Below, in pieces: positions 8,853 to 20,066 of a stretch of DNA of 64,000 nucleotides. Location of the stretch: positions 1,392,045-1,456,044 of the forward strand of contig OX336336.1 in NCBI GenBank assembly GCA_946902875.1. The letters are read 5' to 3'. The stretch's first letter is position 1. Each line of letters starts with the position of its first letter. This DNA is from Nematopogon swammerdamellus. Lineage: Eukaryota; Arthropoda; Insecta; Lepidoptera; Adelidae. A program made the translations under genes and the position numbers. Under the pieces are notes generated by a model. It was not told the DNA's origin and did no database searches. It saw only the letters and a list, made by a program, of their open reading frames with translations.

Positions 8853-11416
8853 TACTGATGGGTCGATCCCGGGATTGAATCTTTATGGGCGGGATTTCAT
8901 CATAAAAACCCGGATTTAATCCTATTCTAGGACCGAATGAGGATTTTATGTTTTAAGGTTAAGTATGTGAAGTTGTTCTATATTATGAGCGAAATTTTAT
9001 CATAAAGTCCCGGATTTAATCCTATTTTAAGATCGAAAGGATTTCGGCGGCTTCGCTCGCGTGAAATTCGTATTTCAAAAGAAGAAACTAAATCATTAAG
9101 GGCGAGGCCGAAGGCTGAGCTGCGTTCAGGTTAATGATAAACCTTCTCGAATAAAGTATGTTTTTAACTACCTTTTGCCCGCGGCTTCGCTCGCGTGAAA
9201 TTCGTATTTCAAAAGAAGAAACTAAATCATTAAGGGCGAGGGCGAAGGCTGAGCTGATAAACCTTCTCGAATAAAGTATGTTTTTAACTAGCTTTTGCCC
9301 GCGGCTTCGCTCGCGTGAAATTCGTATTTCAAAAGAAGAAACTAAATCATTAAGAGCGAGGATCTCGTTATGAGCCACGCAAGTTTGCAACGAGTTTTCA
9401 CGAGTCGTATTTGTAAGTGGTCATTGCAAGGGATCGCTTGGACTATCCGCTCTGATCTGATGACATTACATCTCTGACTACATTACACAAGTAGTATTAA
9501 GCGGCGGGTGGCCGAGTTTTTGGGCATCGGGTTCTCATGCAAGAGGTCCGAGGTTCGAATCCGGTCGGTGTGTACCAATGAGTTTTTTCTGACGAAAAAA
9601 TTTACGTGCATACTTACACCTGCTGATTCACCGTTTAGAACTGGTGTAAAACTAGGTACCTTCCCTTGCCCCTTACGAGGTTGTAGGCTCAAATTGTAGC
9701 CGACTGGGTTAGCACCACCGTACTGGATGTAAGATGGCCGCATAGCAGGCTCGGCTGTGTTCTCTTCTAGTTCAGTATATCCAGCAATCCAGGGAAGTCT
9801 CCGGTATGCATGGGCACCTACCTTCTCGGAGGTGATATTGGCTGGTCGGAGAATGTGCTTAGGCCCCTTCGACTCAGGCGACCGGATTACATAAAACAGT
9901 ATTATAGTTTACTAGCTTTTGCCCGCTCTCGTGAAATTCGTATTTCAAAAGAAGAAAGTAAGTTATAAAGCGAGAAGGTCGAAAGCTGAGCTGCATTCAG
10001 GGTAATGACAAACCTTCTCGAACAAAATATGTAACTACTGACTAGGCCGAAGGTCGAGCTCCTTTCAGGTAAACGTTATTTTTCTCGAAGAAACTAAGTT
10101 ACCTATGGCGACGCCGAAGGCGGAGCTCCCTATAGGTAAACCATATACTTTTTCAAAGGGGCCGACGAGGCCGAAGGCCGAGCTGCGTTCAAGTAAATGA
10201 TAATCCTTCTCAAAGAAACTAAGTTAATGCCCTGTCGAACGCCGAGTTGCGTTCGCGTAAACGATATTCTCGCCCTTATTTACTTACTTCCATCGAGAAA
10301 TATATCGTTAACTTGAACGAACCTCCGCTTTCGGCCTCTCCCTTAGTTACTTACTTCGAAAAGGTACATGTTTCGTATCGGTGACGTCATATTTAGTTTA
10401 CATGTATCCTAACTTGTACCATAATAGGATAAAAAAAATAGGATCGAATCAAATTACAATTTTGGCTTTCTATAGTATGGGCAGTGCGCTTTTATAGGCA
10501 CCCGCCCGCGCACCGGGCCGCCCGCTCCGCCGCGCCGCCCGCTCCGCCTCGTTCATATCTGATACCTACTCGCGCTAAATGGCGCGCGAAACATTTCAGT
10601 TTGGGAACCACAATATCTTAGCGTAACCGGAACTGAATTTTATTTAGCTTATCCTCTGTGTCGTATAGTATAGGATATAACATCCTTGTACGATGTTTCA
10701 TCGAATTCAGATGATCGGTTTAAGAGTTATGGTGATACATACATACACAGAAAATATTTCTAAAAATCGTCAATTTAGCTTTAATATCATACATAGAGTC
10801 TTATACCTCAGTATCTCATAAAACAAAGTAACTTACTCTATGACCATCCCTTTCAGATTTATTATTAGTATTGATTTAACAAATATCGGTAGATTATTAT
10901 GACCTCAAATCGTTATTTTTTAACCGACTTCAAAAAAAGGAGGAGGTTCTCAATTCGACTGTATGTTTTTTGGTCAAACATGACCGAAATTGGTAGATCT
11001 ACCAAAGAATCGGTACCTAACTTTCACACTGTCACGGTCACTGAACAGACTCTATTACCGACCTTTTTCCTCTCTCACATCACGGCGCGAAATGTACGCG
11101 CGCTCAAACGACCACAGATATAGATTATTTTGTGAACATAACTAGGGAATCATGCATTCAAATTAAAACCTATCGAGAGATTATTTATTTAGATATAGGA
11201 ATTCATCCAGTAAAACAATGATCTACATACCTACTACCATATTATGCCTAGTACTAATGAAAACAACTCATTCACGATGTTGAAATCTAATATTAAAATA
11301 AAATCCTATTTCGTAGGATCGAATGAGGAACCTTCCCCAACTTTCCCAATAAAATCCCTATAAAGTCTCGAATAAGGATTCGGTCCCAAATGGGATTGAA
11401 TCCTTGCCCATCAGTA
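8853..11416. mobile_element. Non-autonomous hAT-like element B (2.56 kb, TSD GCCACAAG)
   Basis: Terminal repeats are TACTGATGGGTCGATCC at the left and, read in reverse, TACTGATGGGCAAGGATTC at the right. The 8-bp GCCACAAG is duplicated at 8845-8852 and 11417-11424. The TACTGATGGG ends and 8-bp TSD fit Ac-like hAT elements. No transposase is encoded. The interior contains about three ~140-bp tandem units (9040-9400) with GCCCGCGGCTTCGCTCGCGT, a nested tRNA-derived SINE (9500-9895), and GC-rich and AT-rich segments. Element C at 11535-14151 is the same family in reverse orientation. Confidence 0.87.
9500..9895 (+). mobile_element. tRNA-derived SINE nested in element B
   Basis: The head has GGTGGCCGAGTTTTTGGGCA and GAGGTTCGAATCCGGTCGG, an A-box/B-box pair from a class II (Ser/Leu-like) tRNA. 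A body follows with ACCTGCTGATTCACCGTTTA, GTAGCCGACTGGGTTAGCAC and CAATCCAGGGAAGTCTCCGG, ending near GACCGGATTACATAAAA. The same SINE sits in the mirror position in element C, so it inserted before this hAT family spread. Other copies: 33040-33325, 54255-54480, 56305-56665, 59507-59735. Confidence 0.8.
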
Positions 11417-11424
11417 GCCACAAG

Positions 11425-11526
11425 TCGCCCATCAAAATATAGGTATTGAAACGTACTCTAGAATACGGGTACACGAAATACGGTACAAGATCTGTGTATT
11501 CCAGTGTCTGTGGAAATGTCAGTCGT
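11425..11526. repeat. Remnant of the host repeat between elements B and C
   Basis: About 100 bp from TCGCCCATCAAAATATAGG to CTGTGGAAATGTCAGTCGT, matching 38843-38901 joined to 39631-39660. It carries the duplicated GCCACAAG on its left (11417-11424) and CATGGGAG on its right (11527-11534), which proves that B and C are separate insertions. Confidence 0.85.
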
Positions 11527-11534
11527 CATGGGAG

Positions 11535-14151
11535 TACTGATGGGCAAGGATTCAATCCCATTTGGGACCGAATCCTTATTCGAGACTATAAAGGGATTTT
11601 ATTGGGAAAGTTGGGGAAGGTTCCTCATTCGATCCTACGAAATATAATAAAATAAAATCCTATTTTAATATTAGATTTCAACATCGTGAATGAGTTGTTT
11701 TCATTAGTACTAGGCATAATATGGTAGTAGGTATGTAGATCATTGTTTTACTGGATGAATTCCTATATCTAATAAATAATGTCTCGACAGGTTTTAATTT
11801 GAATGCATGATTCCCTAGTTATGTTCACAAAATAATCGATATCTGTGGTCGTTTGAGCGTGCGTACATTTCGCCGTGATGTGAGAGAGGAAAAAGGTCGG
11901 TAATAGAGTCAGTTCAGTGACCTTGACAGTGTGAAAAGTTAGGTACCGATTTTTTGGTAGATCTACCAATTTCGGTCATGTTTGACCAAAAAACATACAG
12001 TCGAATTGAGAACCTCCTCCTTTTTTTGAAGTCGGTTAAAAAATAACGATTTGAGGTCATAATCTACCGATATTTGTTAAATCAACACTAATTATAAATC
12101 TGTAAGGGATGGTCATAGCGTAAGTTACTTTGTTTTATGAGATACTGAGGTATAAGACTCTATGTATGTATGATACTAAAGCTAAATTGACGATTTTTAG
12201 AAATATTTTCTGTGTATGTATGTTCCACCATAACTCTTAAACCGATCATCTGAATTCGATGAAACATCGTACAAGGATGTTATATCCTATACTATACGAC
12301 ACAGAGGATAAGCTAAATAAAATTCAGTTCCGGTTACGCTAAGATGTGGTTCCCAAACTGAAATGTTTCGCGCGCCATTTAGCGCGAGTAGGTATCAGAT
12401 ATGTATGAGCGAGCCGGCGACGTGGCGGAGCGGGCGGCGTGGCGGAGCGGGCGGCGTGGCGGAGCGGGCGGCGCGGCGCGCGGGCGGGTGCCTATAAAAG
12501 CGCACTGCCTATACTATAGAAAGCCAAAATTGTAATTTGATTCGATCCTAATTTTTTTATCCTATTCTTATGGTACAAGTTAGGATACATGTAAACTAAA
12601 TATGACGTCACCGATACGAAACATGTACCTTTTCGAAGTAAGTAACTAAGGGAGAGGCCGAAAGCGGAGCTTCGTTCAAGTTAACGATATATTTCTCGAT
12701 GAAAGTAAGTAAATAAGGGCGAGAATATCGTTTACGCGAACGCAACTCGGCGTTCGGCAGGGCATTAACTTAGTTTCTTTGAGAAGGATTATCATTTACT
12801 TGAACGCAGCTCGGCCTTCGGCCTCGTCGGCATCTTTGAAAAAGTATATGGTTTGTAAATTAGTTTCTTCGAGAAAAATAACGTTTACCTGAAAGGAGCT
12901 CGACCTTCGGCCTAGTCAGTAGTTACATATTTTGTTCGAGAAGGTTTGTCATTACCCTGAATGCAGCTCAGCTTTCGACCTTCTCGCTTTATAACTTACT
13001 TTCTTCTTTTGAAATACGAATTTCACGAGAGCGGGCAAAAGCTAGTAAACTATAATAGTTACTAAAAATAATACTGTTTTATGTAATCCGTTCGCCTGAG
13101 TCGAAGGGGCCTAAGCACATTCTCCGACCAGCCAATATCACCTCCGAGAAGGTAGGTGCCCGTGCATACCGGAGACTTCCCTGGATTGCTGGATATACTG
13201 AACTAGAAGAGAACACAGCCGAGCCTGCTATGCGGCCATCTTACATCCAGTACGGTGGTACTAACCCAGTCGGCTACAATTTGAGCCTACAACCTCGTAA
13301 GGGGCAAGGGAAGGTACCTAGTTTTACACCAGTTCTGAACGGTGAAGCAGCAGGTGTAAGTATGCACGTAATTTTTTTCGTCAGAAAAATCTCATTGGTA
13401 CACACCGACCGGATTCGAACCTCGGACCTCTTGCATGAGAACCCGATGCCCAAAAACTCGGCCACCCGCCGCTTAACTTGTGTAATGTAATCAGAGATGT
13501 AATGTCATCAGATCAGAGCGGATAGTCCAAGCGATCCCTTGCAATGACCACTCACAAATACGACTCGTGAAAACTCGTTACAAACTTGCGTGGCTCATAA
13601 CGAGATCCTCGCCTTTAATGATTTAGTTTCTTCTTTTGAAATACGAATTTCACGCGAGCGAAGCCGCGGGCAAAAGCTAGTTAAAAACATACTTTATTCG
13701 AGAAGGTTTATCATTAACCTGAACGCAGCTCAGCCTTCGGCCTCGCCCTTAATGATTTAGTTTCTTCTTTTGAAATACGAATTTCACGCGAGCGAAGCCG
13801 CGGGCAAAAGCTAGTTAAAAACATACTTTATTCGAGAAGGTTTATCATTAACCTGAACGCAGCTCAGCCTTCGGCCTCGCCCTTAATGATTTAGTTTCTT
13901 CTTTTGAAATACGAACTTCACGCGAGCGAAGCCGCGGGCAAAGGCTAGTTAAAAACATAAAATCCTTTCGATCTTAAAATAGGATTAAATCCGGGACTTT
14001 ATGATAAAATTTCGCTCATATTACAGAACAACTTCACATACTTAACCTTAAAACATAAAATCCTCATTCGGTCCTAGAATAGGATTAAATCCGGGCTTTT
14101 ATGATAAAATCCCGCCCATAAAGATTCAATCCCGGAATCGACCCATCAGTA
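11535..14151. mobile_element. Non-autonomous hAT-like element C, inverted copy of B (TSD CATGGGAG)
   Basis: The element begins TACTGATGGGCAAGGATTC and ends with the complement of TACTGATGGGTCGATTCC. The 8-bp CATGGGAG is duplicated at 11527-11534 and 14152-14159. Along its whole length it is the reverse complement of element B, with small differences such as an expanded GGCGGAGCGGGCGGCGTGGC stretch near 12420-12475. No transposase is encoded. Confidence 0.87.
13085..13475 (-). mobile_element. tRNA-derived SINE nested in element C
   Basis: The same SINE as 9500-9895, at the mirror position inside the inverted hAT copy, with its tRNA-like head near 13395-13475 and its 3' end near 13085. The A-box and B-box motifs are readable on the minus strand. 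Confidence 0.8.
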
Positions 14152-14159
14152 CATGGGAG

Positions 14160-14372
14160 CCTTTTTTTTTTTTTACATTTTCATTTCAGAATTCAGTCGT
14201 CGTTAATCTCTTCGTTTTCAGTATTTTAAGATCGGCAAAAACTAATTTCAAAGTTTTATCACATGTAAAAAAAACCATAACCTGAGTCCTGCTCATCACA
14301 TCTTTATCTAATAGGACGAGAGCCAACGACCAAAATATACCGAACCGGTACCCGACTGGGAGCCGTGAGTTC
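14160..14372. other. Sequence between element C and the LINE
   Basis: A T run and TTTCATTTCAGAATTCAGTCG (the latter also near 6275), then sequence leading into the LINE fragment. No separate feature. Confidence 0.4.
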
Positions 14373-16160
14373 TTGTCTCTAGCCAAAACTGTCGAGTCGA
14401 ATTTCTGCCGCCCCTCACTTCCACCTCTGCAGCGCACTGACGGATCACTCGCTCACTCCGCAAAAGATAAAGCAGACCTTCTGGTATCTCTTTTTGCGGG
14501 GAATTCCCACCTAGATGATGGGGGAGCTTCTCCTCCATCCATACCTAGGTGTGAGAACTCCATGCCAGAAGTGCAGTTCCGACAGAGAACTGTGCGGAAG
14601 GAGCTTCTTGCCCTAGACGTGAGGAAAGCGAGTGGACCGGACAGAGTGCCTGCATTGGTGTTGAAAAAGTGTGCTCCCGAGCTGGCTCCAGTACTGACGC
14701 GCCTCTTTCGCCTCTCGTACACAACTGGCCGCGTGCCGGCAGCTTGGAAATCAGCTTTCGTTCAGCCTGTCCCAAAAAAGGGCGATCGCTCTGACCCGTC
14801 AAACTACCGACCCATAGCAATCACCTCCCTCCTCTGCAAGGTGATGAAGCGCGTAGTCAATACGCAGCTCATGACGTATCTAGAGACAAATAATCTCATC
14901 AGCGATCGGCAATACGGCTTCCGGCCAAACCGATCAGCTGGTGATCTCCTAGCGTACGTCACTCACCTTTGGGGGAAAGCGCTTGAAGGGTACGGTGAAT
15001 CCTTGGCAATTGGACTCGATATTGCCAAGGCATTTGACCGGGTCTGGCACAAAGCACTTCTGGGCAAGCTGCCGGCGTACGGAATCCCCTCTGACCTTTG
15101 TGACTGGGTCACCGACTTCCTACATGGGCGTAGCATTCAGGTCCTCGTGGACGGCTGCTCGTCGGACGCCATGTCAGTGAATGCCGGTGTACCACAGGGT
15201 TCTGTGTTGTCTCCCACGCTGTTTCTTCTCCATATCAATGATATGCTGCCACTCGGCAACATACATTGTTATGCAGACGACAGTACGGCACACGGATCCT
15301 ACACCAGTCACCCTTCAGCCGGACGGAAAGTTGTGGATGAGAAGAGGCTAGCACTTGTGTCTGAACTCGAGCAAACACTCCAGTCTATTGCCGAATGGGG
15401 CCGGAGGAACTTGGTCGTGTTCAACGCATCGAAGACACAAGTGTGTGCGTTCAGTGCGAAGAGAACGGCGTTCACGCCAGCTCCTTCCTTCCAAAACACG
15501 TCGCTGAAATTAAGCGACCACCTCGGGGTCCTCGGTGTCGAACTGTCGCACGACTTGAACTTCCGGCGCCACATTGAGGGCAAGGCCAAGCTGGCCTCAA
15601 AAAAGCTGGGCGTACTAAACAAGGTGCGGCGGTACTTCACGTCGGGCCAAAAACTGACGCTGTATAAAACACAGGTTAGGTCCTGCTTGGAGTACTGCTC
15701 GCACTTGTGGGACGGCTCAGCTAAATACCAGCTTGCGCCGCTAGACTCAATCCAGCGTCGTGCCGTGCGACTGGTGGGTGACCCTGCGGTGTCCCGCGAC
15801 TTAGAACCACTGCAACTCCGTAGGGACGTCGGCTCCCTAAGTGTGTTCTATCGTCTATTTCATGGGGAGTGTTCGGAGGAGCTGTTTAACGCGATTCCGC
15901 CGTCCCCATTCCACCTCCGCACCACGCGTACTGGGCAGGGGATGCACCCCTACTCAATCGACCTACCACGGATGCGCACCAACCGGTTCTGTAGATCTTT
16001 TATTCACAGAACCGGGAAAATGTGGAACGCACTCCCTGCCCATCTATTTCCTCCCACGTACAACCTGGGGTTCTTCAAAAGGGGCGTGAAAAGGCTCCTG
16101 TCAGGCCGGCATGGCATTCGTAATCCCCGTGCATCACAGAATGTCCATGGGCATCGTTAG
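14373..16160 (+). mobile_element. LINE reverse transcriptase, 5'-truncated but with an intact 595-aa frame
   Basis: A non-LTR retrotransposon polymerase fragment. The reverse transcriptase core is complete and uninterrupted: SNYRPIAITSLLCKVMKRVV at about residues 147-166, the catalytic-motif block LDIAKAFDRVWH, then AGVPQGSVLSP and the active-site YADD near residue 300. The thumb and C-terminal region follow, ending WNALPAHLFPPTYNLGFFK. The N-terminal endonuclease domain is missing, so this copy is 5'-truncated. The 3' end runs to a poly(A) tail at about 16206-16217. The C terminus suggests a CR1/Daphne-like clade, which I cannot settle by eye. A related fragment lies at 58326-58600 on the minus strand. 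Confidence 0.88.
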
Positions 16161-16572
16161 ACACCTACTTGTAGGTGAAACGAAGCCACACTTCGCGCTA
16201 TCAATAAAAAAAAAAATATAGTTGATTATAAATGATAGCGATAAAATCGTTAAATTTGATTTACTATTCCGTTTTGATCAATTGACCCCTTCGATCATAA
16301 AAGATATTTTTTCTATTTTTTCTGTCTACGATTGACCCCAATTCACTTGTAAAAATGATTTTGAGAGACTGTTTGAGCTACAATATTAGGTGATTACCTA
16401 TGAAATTGCCGTTTCTACAAACTGACCACTTTGAAAGTGGCTAACTTTTTTTTGCGTAGGAATTCCAGATTCAAATATTTTCTGTTATAAAGGCAAATTA
16501 TTCTTTTTTCAAAATCAGTTGTTCGTTTCATTTCCCACCGTTCGGTATTTTTTACATCGCTGGTTCTGTGAC

Positions 16573-17960
16573 CATGGAGAAATCGAGATTGCCCGTTATT
16601 TTCGAATAACAGCACCGTCGCAGCACCAACGCAGCACAGACGGCATGCAATATCATCGACGTGTATGGACCAGGTACCGCAAGTGAACGCACTGTGCGTT
16701 TTTGGTTTGATCGTTTCGTTCTGGAAATTTTCATCTCAATGATAAGCCCCGTGGCCGACCGGAGACGAAAGTCGATAACGATGAATTTAAAGCCATAGTT
16801 TAAGCAGATTCATCACAAACCACGTCGGAATTGGCAGCAGCCTTCAATGTAAGCGATAAAACGATACTGATTCATTTACGTAAATTGGAAAGATAAAAAA
16901 TCTCTGAAATCGGGTACCGTATGAACTCACTGAAAAACAACAACAAAATCGCGTCGAAGCTTGTCTTAACTTGTTGAATAGGCACAGAAATGGGGGGATT
17001 CTTAATCGGATTGTCACTTGTGATAAAAAGTGGATCCTGTATGACAATCGAAAACGTCCGTCACACTGGTTGGACACAGGGGAGGCAGCCAAACCATGTC
17101 CCAAACGCAAATTGAGTCAAAAGAAGTTGCTTGTCAGTGTATGGTGGACCTGTGCCAGCATTATTCATTACAGCTTCTTGATACCTGGCGCAACAATTAC
17201 TGCAGATGGATGTGTACTGTGAAGAATTGAAAATGATGATGGATAAGGTCGCTGTCAAACAACCGAGACTTGTCAATTGCTCTAGTCAACTCCTTCACGA
17301 CAACGCTCGCTCACACACCGCACAACGGACCGTCTCAAAACTACAGGAGTTACGAATGGAAACTCTCCGTGACCCCATAGTCACCAGATCTTGCTCCAAC
17401 TGATTTCCATTTTTTTTTAAAGGGCATTGCCTAAAATTGGTGCCTTTTGTTATCATAGTTTTTTTTTTTCGCGCGGCTATTAATCAAACTTGGTTACTTT
17501 ACTTTAGTTCAGATTACAAACAAATCTTGTTATGACATGTATATGCCTAAACTCAGTCCGAACGAAGTTATAAGGGTCAGAAGTTCGAATAATATTATGT
17601 TTCTATGCATTTTCATCAGGTTTAGTTTTTATAACTTCGTTCGGACTGAGTTTAGGCATACACATATCATAACAAGTTTTGTTTGTAACATTATTCTGAA
17701 CTAAAGTAGCCAAGTTTAGTTGATGGCCGCGCGAAAAAAAAAAGGCACCACCTACCATACAAATGTGGCATTGCCCTTTGAATAACTTTTTACAGGGGAA
17801 AAACGCCTTTAAAGAGTTCATCGATTCCCATCCCCAGAATTTCTATAGTAGAGGCATCAATGAACTTCCAGTAAAATGGCAAAAGTGCATTGATAAAAAT
17901 GGCCAATACTTCGATTATAAATATAATCTTATCTTAACCCAATCTAGTGTGTCTGGTTAA
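16573..17960 (+). pseudogene. mariner transposase pseudogene
   Basis: Transposase pieces occur in order with several frameshifts and stops: GPGTASERTVRFWFDRF near 16670-16730, RGRPETKVDND near 16755-16785, SELAAAFNVSDKTI near 16830, then CDKKWILYDNRKRPSHWLD (around 17010-17075), LLHDNARSHTAQRT near 17290-17330, and after the MITE FIDSHPQNFYSRGINELPVK and WQKCIDKNGQYF (to about 17925). WILYDNRKR and HDNAR are mariner catalytic-core signatures. The frame is unusable without repair, so the copy is dead. Confidence 0.88.
17419..17779. mobile_element. Hairpin MITE inside the mariner transposase
   Basis: The ends AAAGGGCATTGCC and, reversed, AAAGGGCAATGCC bound a foldback element. Its arms (about 17470-17572 and 17625-17732) share CCTAAACTCAGTCCGAACGA and the GCGCGG block in inverted order. 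It splits the mariner frame between the catalytic core and the C-terminal segment. Confidence 0.8.
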
Positions 17961-17966
17961 TACCTA

Positions 17967-18724
17967 GGTCTTTGAAATCGATTTGACTTCTCTGACCTCT
18001 AGTATTTGGCCAGTAAAATTACATTTCAGTGCTCGTCTAGTGAAGAATGAAAGACACTATCTTGGTATATGCACCGACTTTAGCATCTATCTGCCTGGAT
18101 TTTGTGTTGTCAATATATCTCGACGAGAAGTGTCGATATTGGCCAAGCCATGGCCAAGCTACCTAATTCGTGAAAATGGATATAAATAAGCGTAAATAAG
18201 TATCCACGACTAGCTAGAGGCAGACTCGGGGCGAGGCAGCCGCTCGACCCGAGGCCGTACAAGTGGAGACTCTGGCTCAAGCTGAGGCACGCCGCGCCAT
18301 GAGGCAAATTCGTCGCCTCGGTCTGAGCTATATTTTGTCGGTTTTTTGCCACGCTCAAAGGAGCCTAAGTCCGAGGTGTCCACGCCACGCCTCACCTTGA
18401 TCCGCAACGTGCCTCGAGACTATACCTCAGAGTGAACAGCCTCAGTTTGCTTCAAGTCGAGGCTGCTCGACCTGAGGCTGCTCTAATGGATACGCAGCTT
18501 AAGAATTTTCTGTAAATAAATACTCAGTCATTGTTAAATAGTCATTGTTTCATGAAGATGAACAAGCTGACGGCCATCATTATGACTGAACAATCTATCA
18601 GTTTCGCCAACCCCATCTCAACGGCAGCCTCTTTCATAGAGTAATATTGATATATGGCCTCTTTACCAAGCAAACTGCAAGAGAGCGAGGCGACGCCGCC
18701 GTTCTGGGCGCCTTGCAAAGCGCC
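17967..18724. other. Intergenic sequence without a clear gene
   Basis: Moderately GC-rich patches with repeated GAGGC/GCCTC words (18210-18490). No conserved domain or convincing frame is visible. Confidence 0.4.
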
Positions 18725-18858
18725 CAGCAGGTCTATTCTTGTAAATTCTGACAGCGGAATCAGCGCTGTTGTGGCGCTGAGAGCCACTTAGGTAAATGGC
18801 TCTCAGCGCCACAACAGCGCTGAGTCCGCTGTCAGAATTTACAAGAATAGACCTGCTG
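18725..18858. repeat. Near-perfect 62-bp hairpin with 10-nt loop
   Basis: The arm 18725-18786 (starting CAGCAGGTCTATTCTTGTAA and ending GCGCTGAGAGCCA) is almost exactly complementary to 18797-18858, with a loop CTTAGGTAAA. Only about one mismatch is seen. The RNA would form one long duplex, as in siRNA/miRNA-like hairpins or a very young foldback. Confidence 0.85.
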
Positions 18859-19509
18859 AACGGCGTACCGGTACCGATACGAATGACGCTAAAAGTGAGA
18901 AGGAGTAACGAGTAAACTCCCTCGCATATATTTCAAGCGAGAAACGCCGGTAGACGCCCTGTACCTGCTGACAAAGATCCGATACAATTGTTATTTGTTA
19001 ATTTGAGACGGACGAAATGGTGGGCTCGCTGCAACAATCGAAAGGCTATAAAGAGACCGCACGCACCAATCGCGCCCTCGACTACTGGCTCGAGCAGCTC
19101 GAGCAGCAACCGATTCGTCTGCGGCTACTACGACGACGCTCACGAATCGTGCAACGATCAAGAGCGGCGGCGCTCCAACAAAATCGAGTTTAGAGAGGAA
19201 AGGACGGAAAAAAGGCACAAATAAAAATAAATCAGTTTCATATTAATTATATTTCTGTCAAGTACAATAATAGTATTTATATTATATTACCCGTTATGTG
19301 CAATTTTATTTATTCCTCTCCTTTACACTTTGGGTGTTTTTAGGTTTCCTTATCCCGTACGGACGGAAGCCTATGACTAAGCCTACGTCGTCTGTCTGTC
19401 TGTCTGTCCGTCCGTCCGTCCGTCTGTCCGTCTCTCTGTCCGAGGGCTGTATCTCTTGAACCGTAATATAATAATAGGTATCCCGATGAAATTTTCACAG
19501 AATATGTGT
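18859..19509. other. Intergenic; repeat with (TCTG/TCCG)n
   Basis: Mostly unassignable. At about 19340-19500 there is a repeat with CCTATGACTAAGCCTACGTC, a (GTCTGTCCGTCC)n run and GAGGGCTGTATCTCTTGAAC, also seen at 4380-4480 and 30735-30880. Confidence 0.5.
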
Positions 19510-19765
19510 TATTAGCAGATTAAGCTTAAGGGGCAGTGGGCTGGGCACGTTAGCCGAAGAGACGATGACCGTTGGACTAACCGTGTCCTACACTGGCGGC
19601 CGTGGACAAAACGGAGTGTGGGAAGACCACCCGCCAGGTGGGACGACGACATCAAGTACGTCGGCGGAAAGCAGTGGTTCCGTATCGCTGAAGGCGGGAG
19701 GACTGGAGGAAAATTGGAGAGGCGAATGTCCAGCAGTGGACGCTTACACGCTGACTTACTGACTG
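19510..19765 (+). pseudogene. RTE-type LINE C-terminal fragment
   Basis: Contains GCAGTGGGCTGGGCACGTTA, then GCCGAAGAGACGATGACCG and CACCCGCCAGGTGGGACGAC. This is the [12 protein letters not shown]...[18 protein letters not shown] tail of an RTE polymerase, broken by frameshifts. It matches 55500-55700 closely. Confidence 0.72.
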
Positions 19766-19797
19766 TGTTATTATGGCGGATATAACAACAAATAATA

Positions 19798-19878
19798 AAA
19801 AATCTGTCAAGTGCGAGTTTTACTCGCGCGCGAAGGTTTCCGTATCTATCCGCTATCAATAATATCCGCCTATCCGCT
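19798..19878 (+). repeat. Left inverted repeat flanking the EEP gene
   Basis: TCTGTCAAGTGCGAGTTTTA, CTCGCGCGCG and TTTCCGTATCTATCCGCTAT, ending ATATCCGCCTATCC. It is the inverted counterpart of 21178-21260, about 80 bp with few differences. The motif belongs to a dispersed repeat (also near 4150), so the pair may be either transposon ends or two separate repeat copies. Confidence 0.7.
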
Positions 19879-20066
19879 CAGGTGGCATGGTCTTCGAATT
19901 TGAATTTATCAGATATATTATGTTTATGTTATGACAGGTCGGCTATCTTTTAGAGGCGCCTCAATGAGGTCGATAGCCCTTGGACGGACGGACGGACAGA
20001 CGACGGAGGCTTAGTAATAGGCTTCCGTCTGGGATACGGAAACCTAAAAATAGAAAAAGGAAAAAG

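Larger units (their letters stand above)
16386..17966 (+). mobile_element. mariner element, decayed and interrupted
   Basis: The left end reads TTAGGTGATTACCTATGAAA after a TA. The right end reads GGTTAATACCTAG, which is close to its complement. The interior is a broken mariner transposase frame from about 16573, and a hairpin MITE (17419-17779) is inserted in it. The ends and the transposase place it in the mariner branch of Tc1/mariner. Confidence 0.75.

Noticed and set aside
9500..9580. Functional tRNA-Ser/Leu gene
   Set aside because: The tRNA-like part lacks a proper acceptor pairing and is always followed by the same SINE body.
8853..14151. 5.3-kb inverted repeat as an assembly fold-back artefact
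   Set aside because: The two arms have different 8-bp target duplications and are separated by unique host sequence that matches an uninterrupted copy at 38.6 kb, so they are real separate insertions.
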